Assembly (NCBI GenBank): GCA_903845455.1
Contig: CAIMXN010000176.1
Span: 1-6,263 of the forward strand
Source: an uncultured beta proteobacterium
Lineage (GTDB): Bacteria > Pseudomonadota > Gammaproteobacteria > Burkholderiales > Burkholderiaceae
DNA: 6,263 nt
Direction of reading: 5' to 3'
The notes under the pieces were generated by a model. It was not told where the DNA came from. It ran no database searches and worked only from the letters and a program-made list of their open reading frames with translations. This document shows positions 1 through 6,263 of the stretch, piece after piece (positions within the stretch are counted from its first letter, which is position 1; the number at the start of each line of letters is the position of its first letter). The translations under genes were made by a program, and so were the position numbers.

Positions 1-36
1 CGCGCAAGGTCAACTCGCATCAAACTCAAAGCTTAG
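1..36 (+). CDS. Possible 3' end of an upstream gene (bcsA by position), partial
   Basis: Reading from base 1, the frame gives a short basic tail (R-A-R-S-T-R-I-K-L-K-A), then TAG at 34-36 followed directly by an in-frame TGA at 37-39. A basic C-terminal tail would suit the cytoplasmic end of cellulose synthase BcsA, which normally precedes bcsB, but eleven residues cannot identify a protein. The frame starting at base 2 is also open and would end at TAA 56-58, giving a tail that ends in H-G-Q. The tandem stop and the one-base overlap of TAG with the GTG at 36 make the first frame somewhat more attractive. The assignment to bcsA rests only on operon convention. Confidence 0.35.
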   Translation, partial: RARSTRIKLKA

Positions 37-2381
37 TGAAAGAACCCATGGTCAATAAAATTACAGGGTCACGAAAGCTCCCATTTGGAAAGCGCATCCC
101 AGCTTTGGTGCTTGTTGTTACGATGCTGTGCTCCACCTTATCGGCGAATGTCTCATTGGCAAGCCCAGCAGTTTCTGGAAAAACAACTAAAGGGGGCACC
201 CCTATTGTTCCCGAGCAAGTTAACTCTACTACTTTGAGTTTGAAGCAACTAGGAGCACCAAATGCCATCCAATTATTAGGTCAAGACGGTCGAAATTTTA
301 TCAATTTTAATGTTCGAAATAATGAAGTGGTGTCAGAAGCAAAACTCAAGATTTCCTATAAGTATTCTCCTTATTTATTGCCAGAACAATCTCAAATTAA
401 TATTTATCTTAATGGAGAGTCATTAAGTGCTATTGAGATATCTAAAGGTCAAGGCAATCAAGATTTAGAGGCTGTCATTACCATACCTCCAGAGCTCTTT
501 TCTGAAAATAACCAATTTACTTTTCAGCTTATTGGGCACTACGCATCAGATTGCGAAGATCCAAAAAGTCCAAAATTATGGGCTAACATCAGCAATCAGA
601 GCACACTAAGGGTAACTACTTTACCCTTAACCCTTCCAAATGAGCTTGCGAATTTTCCAATCCCATTTGCCAGTAAAAATGATTCAAGAAAACTAGTTTT
701 GCCTTTTATTTTTACTGCAAAACCAAGCAACACCACATTAGAGGCGGCTGGCATCCTCTCCTCATGGTTTGGTTCAATCTCAAACCAATCCGGATCCCAA
801 TTTCCAGTAGCAATGAGCAATATTCCCAGCACTGGGAATGCTGTAATTTTTGTTGAATCCCCTTTATCGTTGCCTGGTATCGCTTTGCCCACTATTACTG
901 GCCCAATGGTATTTATTACCAGCAATCCAAAGGACCAGTATGGAAAATTGCTATTTGTCATGGGAAGAGATAGCGCTGAACTAAAGCAAGCAAGTATTGC
1001 TCTAGCTCTTGGCGGCCAAAATTTAGCAGGGCAATCTAGCACCTTAATTCCAGCAACCAATCTGCCAATTCGCAAGCCCTATGATGCCCCAAATTGGTTG
1101 AGCTCGAATGGTCCAGTTCAATTAAGCAAACTTAATGGCGATACCAAACAGTTAGCAGACCAGCCAGAGCCAGAGAAATCCACCGCCTCACCTAATGTCC
1201 AAATTCCACCAGCCTTATACAGTGCGAATGGGAAAGGCATTCCCCTTCATCTGGATTACAGCTATCAAAATCAAGCCAGCAACAATAATGCTGTCTTATC
1301 AGTCACTTACAAATCTCAGCCAATAAAAACTATTAAGCTCCCAATGCAAGATGAGTGGACATCCAAATTTAGCGGCGCAATAAAATCTTTAGCTCAAACT
1401 ATAGGCTTATCCATAGACGCCGACAGTCTAGTTACCAAAAAATCCACTGTCTTTATTCCGCAAGCCATGATTTATCCAAGCCCCGCGGAAAAATCGGCCC
1501 TAAACAATGACCAAACTAATGTAGCGCCGTTTGTACTCACTGAATTTGCCCAGTCTTCTAGCAAACGATATGACTGTTCCGACCCGAGTAATCAAGGCAA
1601 TATTGAGGCAACTATCAATCCCAATTCAACAATTGATATCTCAGGAATGCAGCATTTCATTCAGATGCCAAATTTAGCGGCATTTAGCAATAGCGGCTTC
1701 CCTTTTTCTCGTTTAGCGGATCTTTCCGAAACTGCCGTTGTTCTGCCTGATAACCCAAATGTATACGACTACTCCGCCTATCTTGCTGCACTAGGTCGCA
1801 TTGGAAGGCTAACTGGGTACCCAGGAACGTCGATTACAGTTACTAGCGCTGCTCAATTAGATTCCGCAAAAGATAAAGATCTTTTGGTCATCACTTCTGG
1901 AAGTGAAAGTCAGCCACTCCTCAAGCAATGGGGAAATAGTATTCCCAGCAACAATCACAGTATTCTCAAGATACCAAACAACTTAAAAGATATCAGAAAC
2001 TGGTTTAGCGACAATGCTAGCTTTGATATTTACCAAAATACCTTTATTGCGGGCTTCAAATCACCATTAGAAAGTAGTCGTAGTGTTATTTTAATTTCCA
2101 GCCTTAACCCTGAAAAGTTAATAGACATCACCGCATCTTTAGATGGGTCAATAGGCCCAATTTTTGGAAGTTTGGTGCGCCTAAATGAAGATCAAATAGA
2201 GCTGGTTTCTGTTCAGCAGAATTACCATTCAGGGTCCTTACCTTGGGCAAACTATCTCTCTTGGCTCTTATCGGAATATCTCTCTTTATTCATACTATTT
2301 AGTGTGATAGCAGCTCTAATACTGTCACTATTAATGTACGCAGCATTAAAAGCCGTGCGAAGAAAGCGTCTGCAATCATGA
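36..2381 (+). CDS. bcsB: Cellulose synthase periplasmic subunit BcsB
   Basis: BcsB is the inner-membrane-anchored periplasmic partner of the synthase BcsA; it receives the nascent glucan and is needed for synthase activity. The 781 residues fit the family length. A signal peptide is visible (basic K/R stretch, hydrophobic PALVLVVTMLCSTLSA, likely cleavage near residues 40-45). The first carbohydrate-binding half carries the D-C-E-D-P...L-W-A-N-I block at about 172-184. A Y-D-A-P-N-W-L segment lies at 349-355. The second half carries D-C-S-D-P at 513-517, M-P-N-L-A-A-F from 544, and G-F-P-F followed by A-D-L-S-E-T-A-V-V-L-P-D at 554-572, the most diagnostic BcsB block. The C-terminus has a hydrophobic helix at about 749-771 and a basic R-R-K-R tail, matching the membrane anchor that packs on BcsA. 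An E/P/S-rich stretch at about 369-387 looks like a flexible linker. The start is uncertain: GTG 36 overlaps an upstream stop, ATG 48 is an in-frame alternative that keeps the signal peptide, and the frame is also open to base 3. Neither start has a strong Shine-Dalgarno. The stop overlaps the bcsZ start. Confidence 0.96.
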   Translation: MKEPMVNKITGSRKLPFGKRIPALVLVVTMLCSTLSANVSLASPAVSGKTTKGGTPIVPEQVNSTTLSLKQLGAPNAIQLLGQDGRNFINFNVRNNEVVSEAKLKISYKYSPYLLPEQSQINIYLNGESLSAIEISKGQGNQDLEAVITIPPELFSENNQFTFQLIGHYASDCEDPKSPKLWANISNQSTLRVTTLPLTLPNELANFPIPFASKNDSRKLVLPFIFTAKPSNTTLEAAGILSSWFGSISNQSGSQFPVAMSNIPSTGNAVIFVESPLSLPGIALPTITGPMVFITSNPKDQYGKLLFVMGRDSAELKQASIALALGGQNLAGQSSTLIPATNLPIRKPYDAPNWLSSNGPVQLSKLNGDTKQLADQPEPEKSTASPNVQIPPALYSANGKGIPLHLDYSYQNQASNNNAVLSVTYKSQPIKTIKLPMQDEWTSKFSGAIKSLAQTIGLSIDADSLVTKKSTVFIPQAMIYPSPAEKSALNNDQTNVAPFVLTEFAQSSSKRYDCSDPSNQGNIEATINPNSTIDISGMQHFIQMPNLAAFSNSGFPFSRLADLSETAVVLPDNPNVYDYSAYLAALGRIGRLTGYPGTSITVTSAAQLDSAKDKDLLVITSGSESQPLLKQWGNSIPSNNHSILKIPNNLKDIRNWFSDNASFDIYQNTFIAGFKSPLESSRSVILISSLNPEKLIDITASLDGSIGPIFGSLVRLNEDQIELVSVQQNYHSGSLPWANYLSWLLSEYLSLFILFSVIAALILSLLMYAALKAVRRKRLQS
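607..629 (+). repeat. Perfect 9-bp inverted repeat inside bcsB
   Basis: The arm TAAGGGTAA (607-615) is exactly complementary to TTACCCTTA (621-629), with a five-base loop CTACT. It lies in the bcsB coding sequence just after the first D-C-E-D-P block. No T-run follows the stem, the stem has only three G/C pairs, and coding constraint explains the bases, so it is not a convincing terminator. It could be a weak mRNA hairpin or chance. Confidence 0.4.
2378..2381 (+). other. ATGA stop-start overlap of bcsB and bcsZ
   Basis: The bcsZ ATG (2378-2380) overlaps the bcsB TGA (2379-2381) by two bases. This is the classic arrangement for translational coupling, in which ribosomes finishing one gene restart on the next. 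Only a weak purine stretch (GAAGAAAG, about 2359-2366) lies upstream, a little far from the ATG. Coupled re-initiation is therefore a more likely route to BcsZ than strong independent initiation; that last step is inference. Confidence 0.85.
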
Positions 2382-3607
2382 TATCTCGATTTAGCACACC
2401 CTTTCTAACTCCGCCTTTAAAGGCGAAGCGCAATCTCTGGATTGCTAAAAGATGCTTATCTATAGGCTTATTCATTTTTGGCGTATTACAAAGCCATACT
2501 GTCTCGGCCGCACTGAATTGTGAGCCAGTTTCTTGGGCTCTCTGGAATAGCTTTAAGACTTCGTTTATTGAAGCAGACGGACGAGTTGTAGCAGGAGCTG
2601 CTCCACAATTTCAGAGTTTTTCAGAAGGTCAATCCTATGCAATGGTCTTCGCTTTAATTGCTAATGATCCTAAAACCTTCGATCTACTATGGCGCTGGAG
2701 CATAGTGAACTTAGCCAACAATAATATTGACTCTAGATTGCCTGCTTGGACTTGGGGAAAAGCAGAAGATGGCACATGGAAAATACTTGATGAAAACTCC
2801 GCATCTGATGCAGATATTTGGTATGCCTATGCATTATTAGAGGCCGGCCGACTTTGGCAGCGTAGCGACTATATAGCTGATGCAAACAAAATATTGGCCC
2901 TAGTTGAAAATAAATCCATCGTTATCCTGCCGGGACTCGGCAAGATGCTGCTTCCAGGACCCTTTGGATTTACCCTCTCCTCGGATCAATGGCAACTCAA
3001 CCCTAGTTACCTGCCGATCCCTGTTTTAAGAAGGCTCGCTCTAAATAATAACAAGGGGCCCTGGTCTGAGATTGCAATCAATACAGACAAGATGATTACA
3101 GCTTCCAGTCCAAAGGGGCTTGTACCCGACTGGATAGATTACCAAGCGCAATCAGCTAATACAGGGAAATTTATCATTGATGCTACCAAGGGTGATCTTG
3201 GAAGCTATGACGCTATTCGAGTGTATTTGTGGGCAGGAATGACCTCCTCACAAGATCCACTTGCAAATTCAATCATGAGCTCTCTTGTTGGAATGAAAAA
3301 CATTCTTGAGGCAAATGGCACTCCGCCTGAGAGAGTGAATACCTTGACAGGGAGTAGCTCAGGCATTGCTCCGCTTGGATTCTCAGCCGCATTAGCCCCC
3401 CTCCTTAAAACCAGCAAAAAAGATCTTTTATTGAAATCACAAACAGAGCGGGCACAACTTTTACAGTACTCAAGCCCTCCACCCATCTACTACGACTATG
3501 TGCTTAGTTTATTTGGCATAGGCTGGATCGAGAATCGCTACCGATTTTCAAGCAATGGTCAAATTAATTTAAATTGGAATCCAGTATGTACCCCAAAAAT
3601 AAGTTAG
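2378..3607 (+). CDS. bcsZ: Periplasmic endo-1,4-beta-glucanase BcsZ (glycoside hydrolase family 8)
   Basis: This is a family 8 endoglucanase that hydrolyses beta-1,4-glucan in the periplasm and is a standard accessory of cellulose operons, where it tunes the amount and order of the exported polymer. The 409 residues start with a long basic n-region (about 26 residues), a hydrophobic core (LSIGLFIFGVL) and a probable V-S-A cleavage site at 42-44. The catalytic acid is E83 in E-G-Q-S-Y, aligning by eye with E55 of E. coli BcsZ. S-A-S-D-A-D has D144 (E. coli D116), and S-Y-D-A-I-R has D278 (E. coli D243, the proposed base). Other family blocks are L-P-A-W-T-W-G-K (121-128), L-L-E-A-G-R-L-W (153-160), P-G-L-G-K-M-L-L-P-G (185-194), N-P-S-Y-L-P (208-213) and a C-terminal R-Y-R-F-S-S-N-G. 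The E. coli positions are from memory. The only other early methionine is residue 89, so the start in the bcsB stop is well supported. All expected catalytic residues are present, so the enzyme should be active. Confidence 0.96.
   Translation: MISRFSTPFLTPPLKAKRNLWIAKRCLSIGLFIFGVLQSHTVSAALNCEPVSWALWNSFKTSFIEADGRVVAGAAPQFQSFSEGQSYAMVFALIANDPKTFDLLWRWSIVNLANNNIDSRLPAWTWGKAEDGTWKILDENSASDADIWYAYALLEAGRLWQRSDYIADANKILALVENKSIVILPGLGKMLLPGPFGFTLSSDQWQLNPSYLPIPVLRRLALNNNKGPWSEIAINTDKMITASSPKGLVPDWIDYQAQSANTGKFIIDATKGDLGSYDAIRVYLWAGMTSSQDPLANSIMSSLVGMKNILEANGTPPERVNTLTGSSSGIAPLGFSAALAPLLKTSKKDLLLKSQTERAQLLQYSSPPPIYYDYVLSLFGIGWIENRYRFSSNGQINLNWNPVCTPKIS
3586..3607 (+). other. 22-base overlap of bcsZ 3' end and bcsC 5' end
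   Basis: The bcsC ATG at 3586 lies in a different frame inside the last codons of bcsZ, which stops with TAG at 3605-3607. A weak Shine-Dalgarno-like GGAA at 3576-3579 sits about 6 bases upstream of the ATG, also within bcsZ. The next in-frame bcsC ATG (3634) would remove most of the signal peptide, so the overlapping start is preferred. The bases shared by the two genes encode the BcsC signal-peptide n-region and the last residues of BcsZ. Confidence 0.8.
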
Positions 3608-6263
3608 TTCTATTGGGATTGGCTGCTAGTCTTATGCCCGTGTTTGTAATGGCACAAGGGCAAGACGAGGCCAGTAAAAAACTCATCGAAAGCGCTCGCT
3701 ACTGGCAATCCAAAGAGAATTATGAGCGGGCAGCCTCTATTTGGAATAAGGTGTTGCTCAGTAATCCAAATCAAGCTGAAGCTCTCTATGGTATTGCTCA
3801 GGCTCAGCTTAAGAAAAATAATATTTCCGGAGTCAATCAATCGATTGATAAATTAAAAAAGGTGGATCCTAATAGTCGATACATTGCACTTATAGAACAA
3901 GATGCCTCTCTCAGCTCTGGACCAAATGCGCAGATCCTCAATAAGGCACGCCTACTGGGTGAGACAGATAAATTCGATGAAGCGGTCGCACAATACGATA
4001 TTTTACTGAAAGGTAAAACACCTCAAGGCCCTCTTGCTCTCGAATATTATGACCGATTGGGACATACGGCTAATGGATGGAAAACTGCCAAAACTGGATT
4101 AGAGCGATTATCTAAGGAATCGCCAAATAATCCTCAAATTAGCTTGGCCCTAGGTAATCTTCTGATTCGCAATGAGAGTACTCGCATTGAGGGGTCTGAA
4201 CAACTCTCTCGCTTGGTGACAGACCCAGGAATTGGTGGTTATGCTTCGGAAGGTTTAAGGTTGGGACTAACTTGGATGGATGTTCCTCAACCTAAAGCAT
4301 TTCCACTTTTTGAAGCCTACCTAAAAACACATCCAGATGATGTGGGTATTCGAGGTCAGCTAAGTGCAGGGATTAAACAGCAACAGCGATTGGCACAAGA
4401 GCTTGCCAGCGCACCCACCTCTCAAGATACTAGGGCTTCAGATGCATATGACCTAGCTAAAAAATCTCTGGCAAATGGGGATGATGTAGGCGCGCGCGCT
4501 GCTCTAGACAAATCACTCAAATTAGATCCCGATAATCCATGGGCTAGACTTGCTCTTGCACGTCTTTACATCAAGTCCGGACAAGAAAGAGCCGCGAAAG
4601 ATTTGATGTACACGATGCCATATCGTAGCTCCAATGATCAGGCAAATATTCTTTTTGCATCAGCCATCTTTTCCACTGATTTACAAAATTGGAAGCAAGC
4701 TCAAGTATTTTTAAGCAAAATACCAAGCAAAGATCGCACAAAAGACATGCAGGATTTGCAAAAGACATTGAAGGTACGTGAAGATATTGACTATGCTATC
4801 GCCCTGTCAAAACAAGGACGTAAACCAGAGGCATTGGCAGCGCTCAATCAAATAGAACCGGCAACTATAAGTAACCCTGAATTATTAACCTTGCTAGCAA
4901 ATGCTTATATTGAATTAAATGAGCCTAACAGCAGCCTAAGACTGATGCGCCAGGCTGTTGCCATAAATACCCCACCTAAAACCGACGATCTTTTGGCATA
5001 CGTAAGAATTTTACTCAGGACCAAAGGGGATGCGGAGGCTGCTACAGTATTGGCTACGTTACAGCAACGTAAATTGAGTGCGGCAGAGCGTTCAAGCTTT
5101 AATGAACTCTTATTTACTTATTCCCTTCAACAGGCTGATCAATTACGCGCTCAAGGCAATCTGGTTGCCGCTGAAGATAGGCTTGCGCCCTTACTTGTTG
5201 AGCGCCCCAATGATCCATTGGTAATCACATCATTGGCAGCGGTATATCAATCCTCAGGACAGGATAAAAAAGCTCTAGACTTATACCAGCAGCTTATTCA
5301 AAAGAATCCAGATAACATTGATATTCAGTTAGGTGCCGCTCGTTTAGCTTTACGAATGAATAATACTGAATTTGCTAATGCACGCTTACAAAAAGTGCTT
5401 ACACTAGCGCCAAAAGATCCGGATGTCATTGCATCAGTAGCTCGCATTTACCGTGCCGAGGGTAAAACCCAAGAAGCAGAAGCCCTTTTTGAGCGCTCAC
5501 TTTCCTTGATGTCTCCACCAGCAAATAACTCTCTTGTGGTGAATGCAAATCAGCAACTTGCCAGCAAGCAATTCACGGCTAACTCAGTTCCGACAATTAA
5601 AGATTCAACTGTGCCACTCCCTGCATCAAGCGTAACGGTAGCATCTGGAAATTCAGCCGGCAGTAAAACTGTTTACTACCAAGGGGTTGCCCCTTCCGAA
5701 TCTCAGCGTTTAGTAATGGCAGATTTAAATGAAATCAAGCAAGAACGTAGCGCAAACCTTACATTGGGCACACAGATTCGCAATCGATCTGGAAACGCTG
5801 GAACAAGTCAATTAAGCGATATTGAGACACCTCTTGAAATCCTCCTACCAGTAAGTGATGGTAAGGCGATTGTTCAAGTAACTCCGGTTTCTCTCAATGC
5901 GGGTTCATTTGCTCCAGTTAACTACGGATCCAATCCTGCCGCCATTAACAATGCACTATCTCAAGTTCAAACAACAGCTTCAGGTGTGGGTTTATCTGTC
6001 GGATACAAAGCAAAAGGGGTTGCTGTAGATGTAGGCACTACACCACTAGGATTTACGTATAGTAATTTTACTGGCGGAATTAAATTGGATGGCCCTGTAG
6101 ACGACGCAAAAACTTTATCTTATTTGGTAAATGTATCTAGTCGCCCTGTAACAGACAGTCTCTTATCTTTTTCTGGAACTAAAAACAACGCTACAGGAAA
6201 TCAATGGGGTGGTGTCATGGCTAGCGGTGGAAGGCTAGGTCTATCGAAGGATTTAGGTGGCTA
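3586..6263 (+). CDS. bcsC: Cellulose export protein BcsC (TPR domain plus outer-membrane barrel), 3' end missing
   Basis: BcsC carries cellulose through the periplasm and across the outer membrane; its TPR superhelix spans the periplasm and its C-terminal domain is a beta-barrel pore. The frame is open from ATG 3586 to the window edge (892 complete codons). A signal peptide is visible (K-rich start, LVLLGLAASLMPVFVMA, likely cleavage after A23). TPR-like helical repeats run from about residue 30 to 642. The clearest are at about 38-71 (Y-W-Q-S-K-E-N-Y-E-R-A), 286-340 (L-D-P-D-N-P-W-A-R-L-A-L-A-R-L-Y), 430-463 and 506-642 (R-P-N-D-P, N-P-D-N-I, A-P-K-D-P spacings). A Ser/Thr/Ala/Val-rich linker follows (about 643-700). 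The BcsC C-terminal domain then begins, with Q-I-R-N-R-S-G-N-A-G from 730, T-P-V-S-L-N-A-G, V-G-T-T-P-L-G-F (816-823), R-P-V-T-D-S-L-L-S (853-861) and W-G-G-V (874-877). E. coli BcsC is about 1157 residues, so roughly 200-270 residues probably lie beyond the edge. No frameshift or stop is seen. Confidence 0.95.
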   Translation, partial: MYPKNKLVLLGLAASLMPVFVMAQGQDEASKKLIESARYWQSKENYERAASIWNKVLLSNPNQAEALYGIAQAQLKKNNISGVNQSIDKLKKVDPNSRYIALIEQDASLSSGPNAQILNKARLLGETDKFDEAVAQYDILLKGKTPQGPLALEYYDRLGHTANGWKTAKTGLERLSKESPNNPQISLALGNLLIRNESTRIEGSEQLSRLVTDPGIGGYASEGLRLGLTWMDVPQPKAFPLFEAYLKTHPDDVGIRGQLSAGIKQQQRLAQELASAPTSQDTRASDAYDLAKKSLANGDDVGARAALDKSLKLDPDNPWARLALARLYIKSGQERAAKDLMYTMPYRSSNDQANILFASAIFSTDLQNWKQAQVFLSKIPSKDRTKDMQDLQKTLKVREDIDYAIALSKQGRKPEALAALNQIEPATISNPELLTLLANAYIELNEPNSSLRLMRQAVAINTPPKTDDLLAYVRILLRTKGDAEAATVLATLQQRKLSAAERSSFNELLFTYSLQQADQLRAQGNLVAAEDRLAPLLVERPNDPLVITSLAAVYQSSGQDKKALDLYQQLIQKNPDNIDIQLGAARLALRMNNTEFANARLQKVLTLAPKDPDVIASVARIYRAEGKTQEAEALFERSLSLMSPPANNSLVVNANQQLASKQFTANSVPTIKDSTVPLPASSVTVASGNSAGSKTVYYQGVAPSESQRLVMADLNEIKQERSANLTLGTQIRNRSGNAGTSQLSDIETPLEILLPVSDGKAIVQVTPVSLNAGSFAPVNYGSNPAAINNALSQVQTTASGVGLSVGYKAKGVAVDVGTTPLGFTYSNFTGGIKLDGPVDDAKTLSYLVNVSSRPVTDSLLSFSGTKNNATGNQWGGVMASGGRLGLSKDLGG

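Noticed and set aside
26..268. Minus-strand ORF of 80 codons over the bcsB signal-peptide region
   Set aside because: It is antisense to bcsB with no family features and reads as a composition artefact.
822..839. Palindrome with 8-bp arms (ATTCCCAG / CTGGGAAT, 2-base spacer) resembling an operator
   Set aside because: It is in the middle of bcsB coding sequence, about one such match is expected by chance in a window this size, and no promoter is nearby. TATTCCCAGC recurs near 1940 without the second arm.
596..1075. Minus-strand ORF of 159 codons
   Set aside because: It lies wholly antisense to well-supported bcsB, shows no recognisable domain and has no start context; it is a shadow ORF.
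3205..3486. Minus-strand ORF of 93 codons inside bcsZ
   Set aside because: It is antisense to conserved GH8 sequence, with nothing recognisable in the translation.
3560..3640. Possible terminator or promoter between bcsZ and bcsC
   Set aside because: There is no intergenic space, no GC-rich stem with a T-run and no convincing -35/-10 pair; the AT-rich bases encode the BcsZ C-terminus.
3610..3840. Minus-strand ORF of 76 codons at the start of bcsC
   Set aside because: It overlaps the bcsC signal peptide and first TPRs, which are clearly real on the + strand.
4571..4768. Minus-strand ORF of 65 codons inside bcsC
   Set aside because: It is antisense to the TPR region with no support; the cysteine- and leucine-rich translation is typical of a shadow frame.

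Overview
The window holds most of a bacterial cellulose synthesis and export (bcs) operon on the + strand. In order it contains bcsB (periplasmic, membrane-anchored synthase subunit), bcsZ (family 8 endoglucanase) and bcsC (TPR plus outer-membrane beta-barrel exporter, cut by the right edge). The first about 36 bases probably carry the last codons of an upstream gene. By operon convention this would be bcsA, but too little remains to identify it.

Layout: bcsB starts at GTG 36 or ATG 48 and ends at 2381. bcsZ begins inside the bcsB stop (ATGA at 2378-2381) and ends at 3607. bcsC begins at ATG 3586, 22 bases inside bcsZ, and stays open to base 6263 (892 codons). There is no intergenic gap, and I see no internal promoter or terminator, so the genes look like one co-transcribed, translationally coupled unit. 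All sizeable minus-strand ORFs are shadows of these genes.

How the genes work together (established knowledge of the family): BcsA polymerises UDP-glucose and extrudes the glucan through the inner membrane. BcsB receives it on the periplasmic side and its C-terminal helix supports BcsA. BcsZ trims or relieves mis-ordered glucan in the periplasm. BcsC forms the periplasmic TPR scaffold and the outer-membrane pore. All three proteins here carry plausible N-terminal signal peptides. BcsZ keeps the expected catalytic residues, and BcsB and BcsC keep their family signature blocks, so the system looks intact as far as it can be seen.

Organism: a Gram-negative proteobacterium, since BcsC is an outer-membrane protein. 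The moderately AT-rich coding sequence, with many A/T third positions, and the enterobacterial-like B-Z-C order would suit a low-GC betaproteobacterium such as the Polynucleobacter group. This is an impression from composition, not a demonstrated assignment. I do not see an undescribed system; the window is a compact but recognisable cellulose operon. The points worth a second look concern gene overlaps, start sites, lineage and a few protein-level details.
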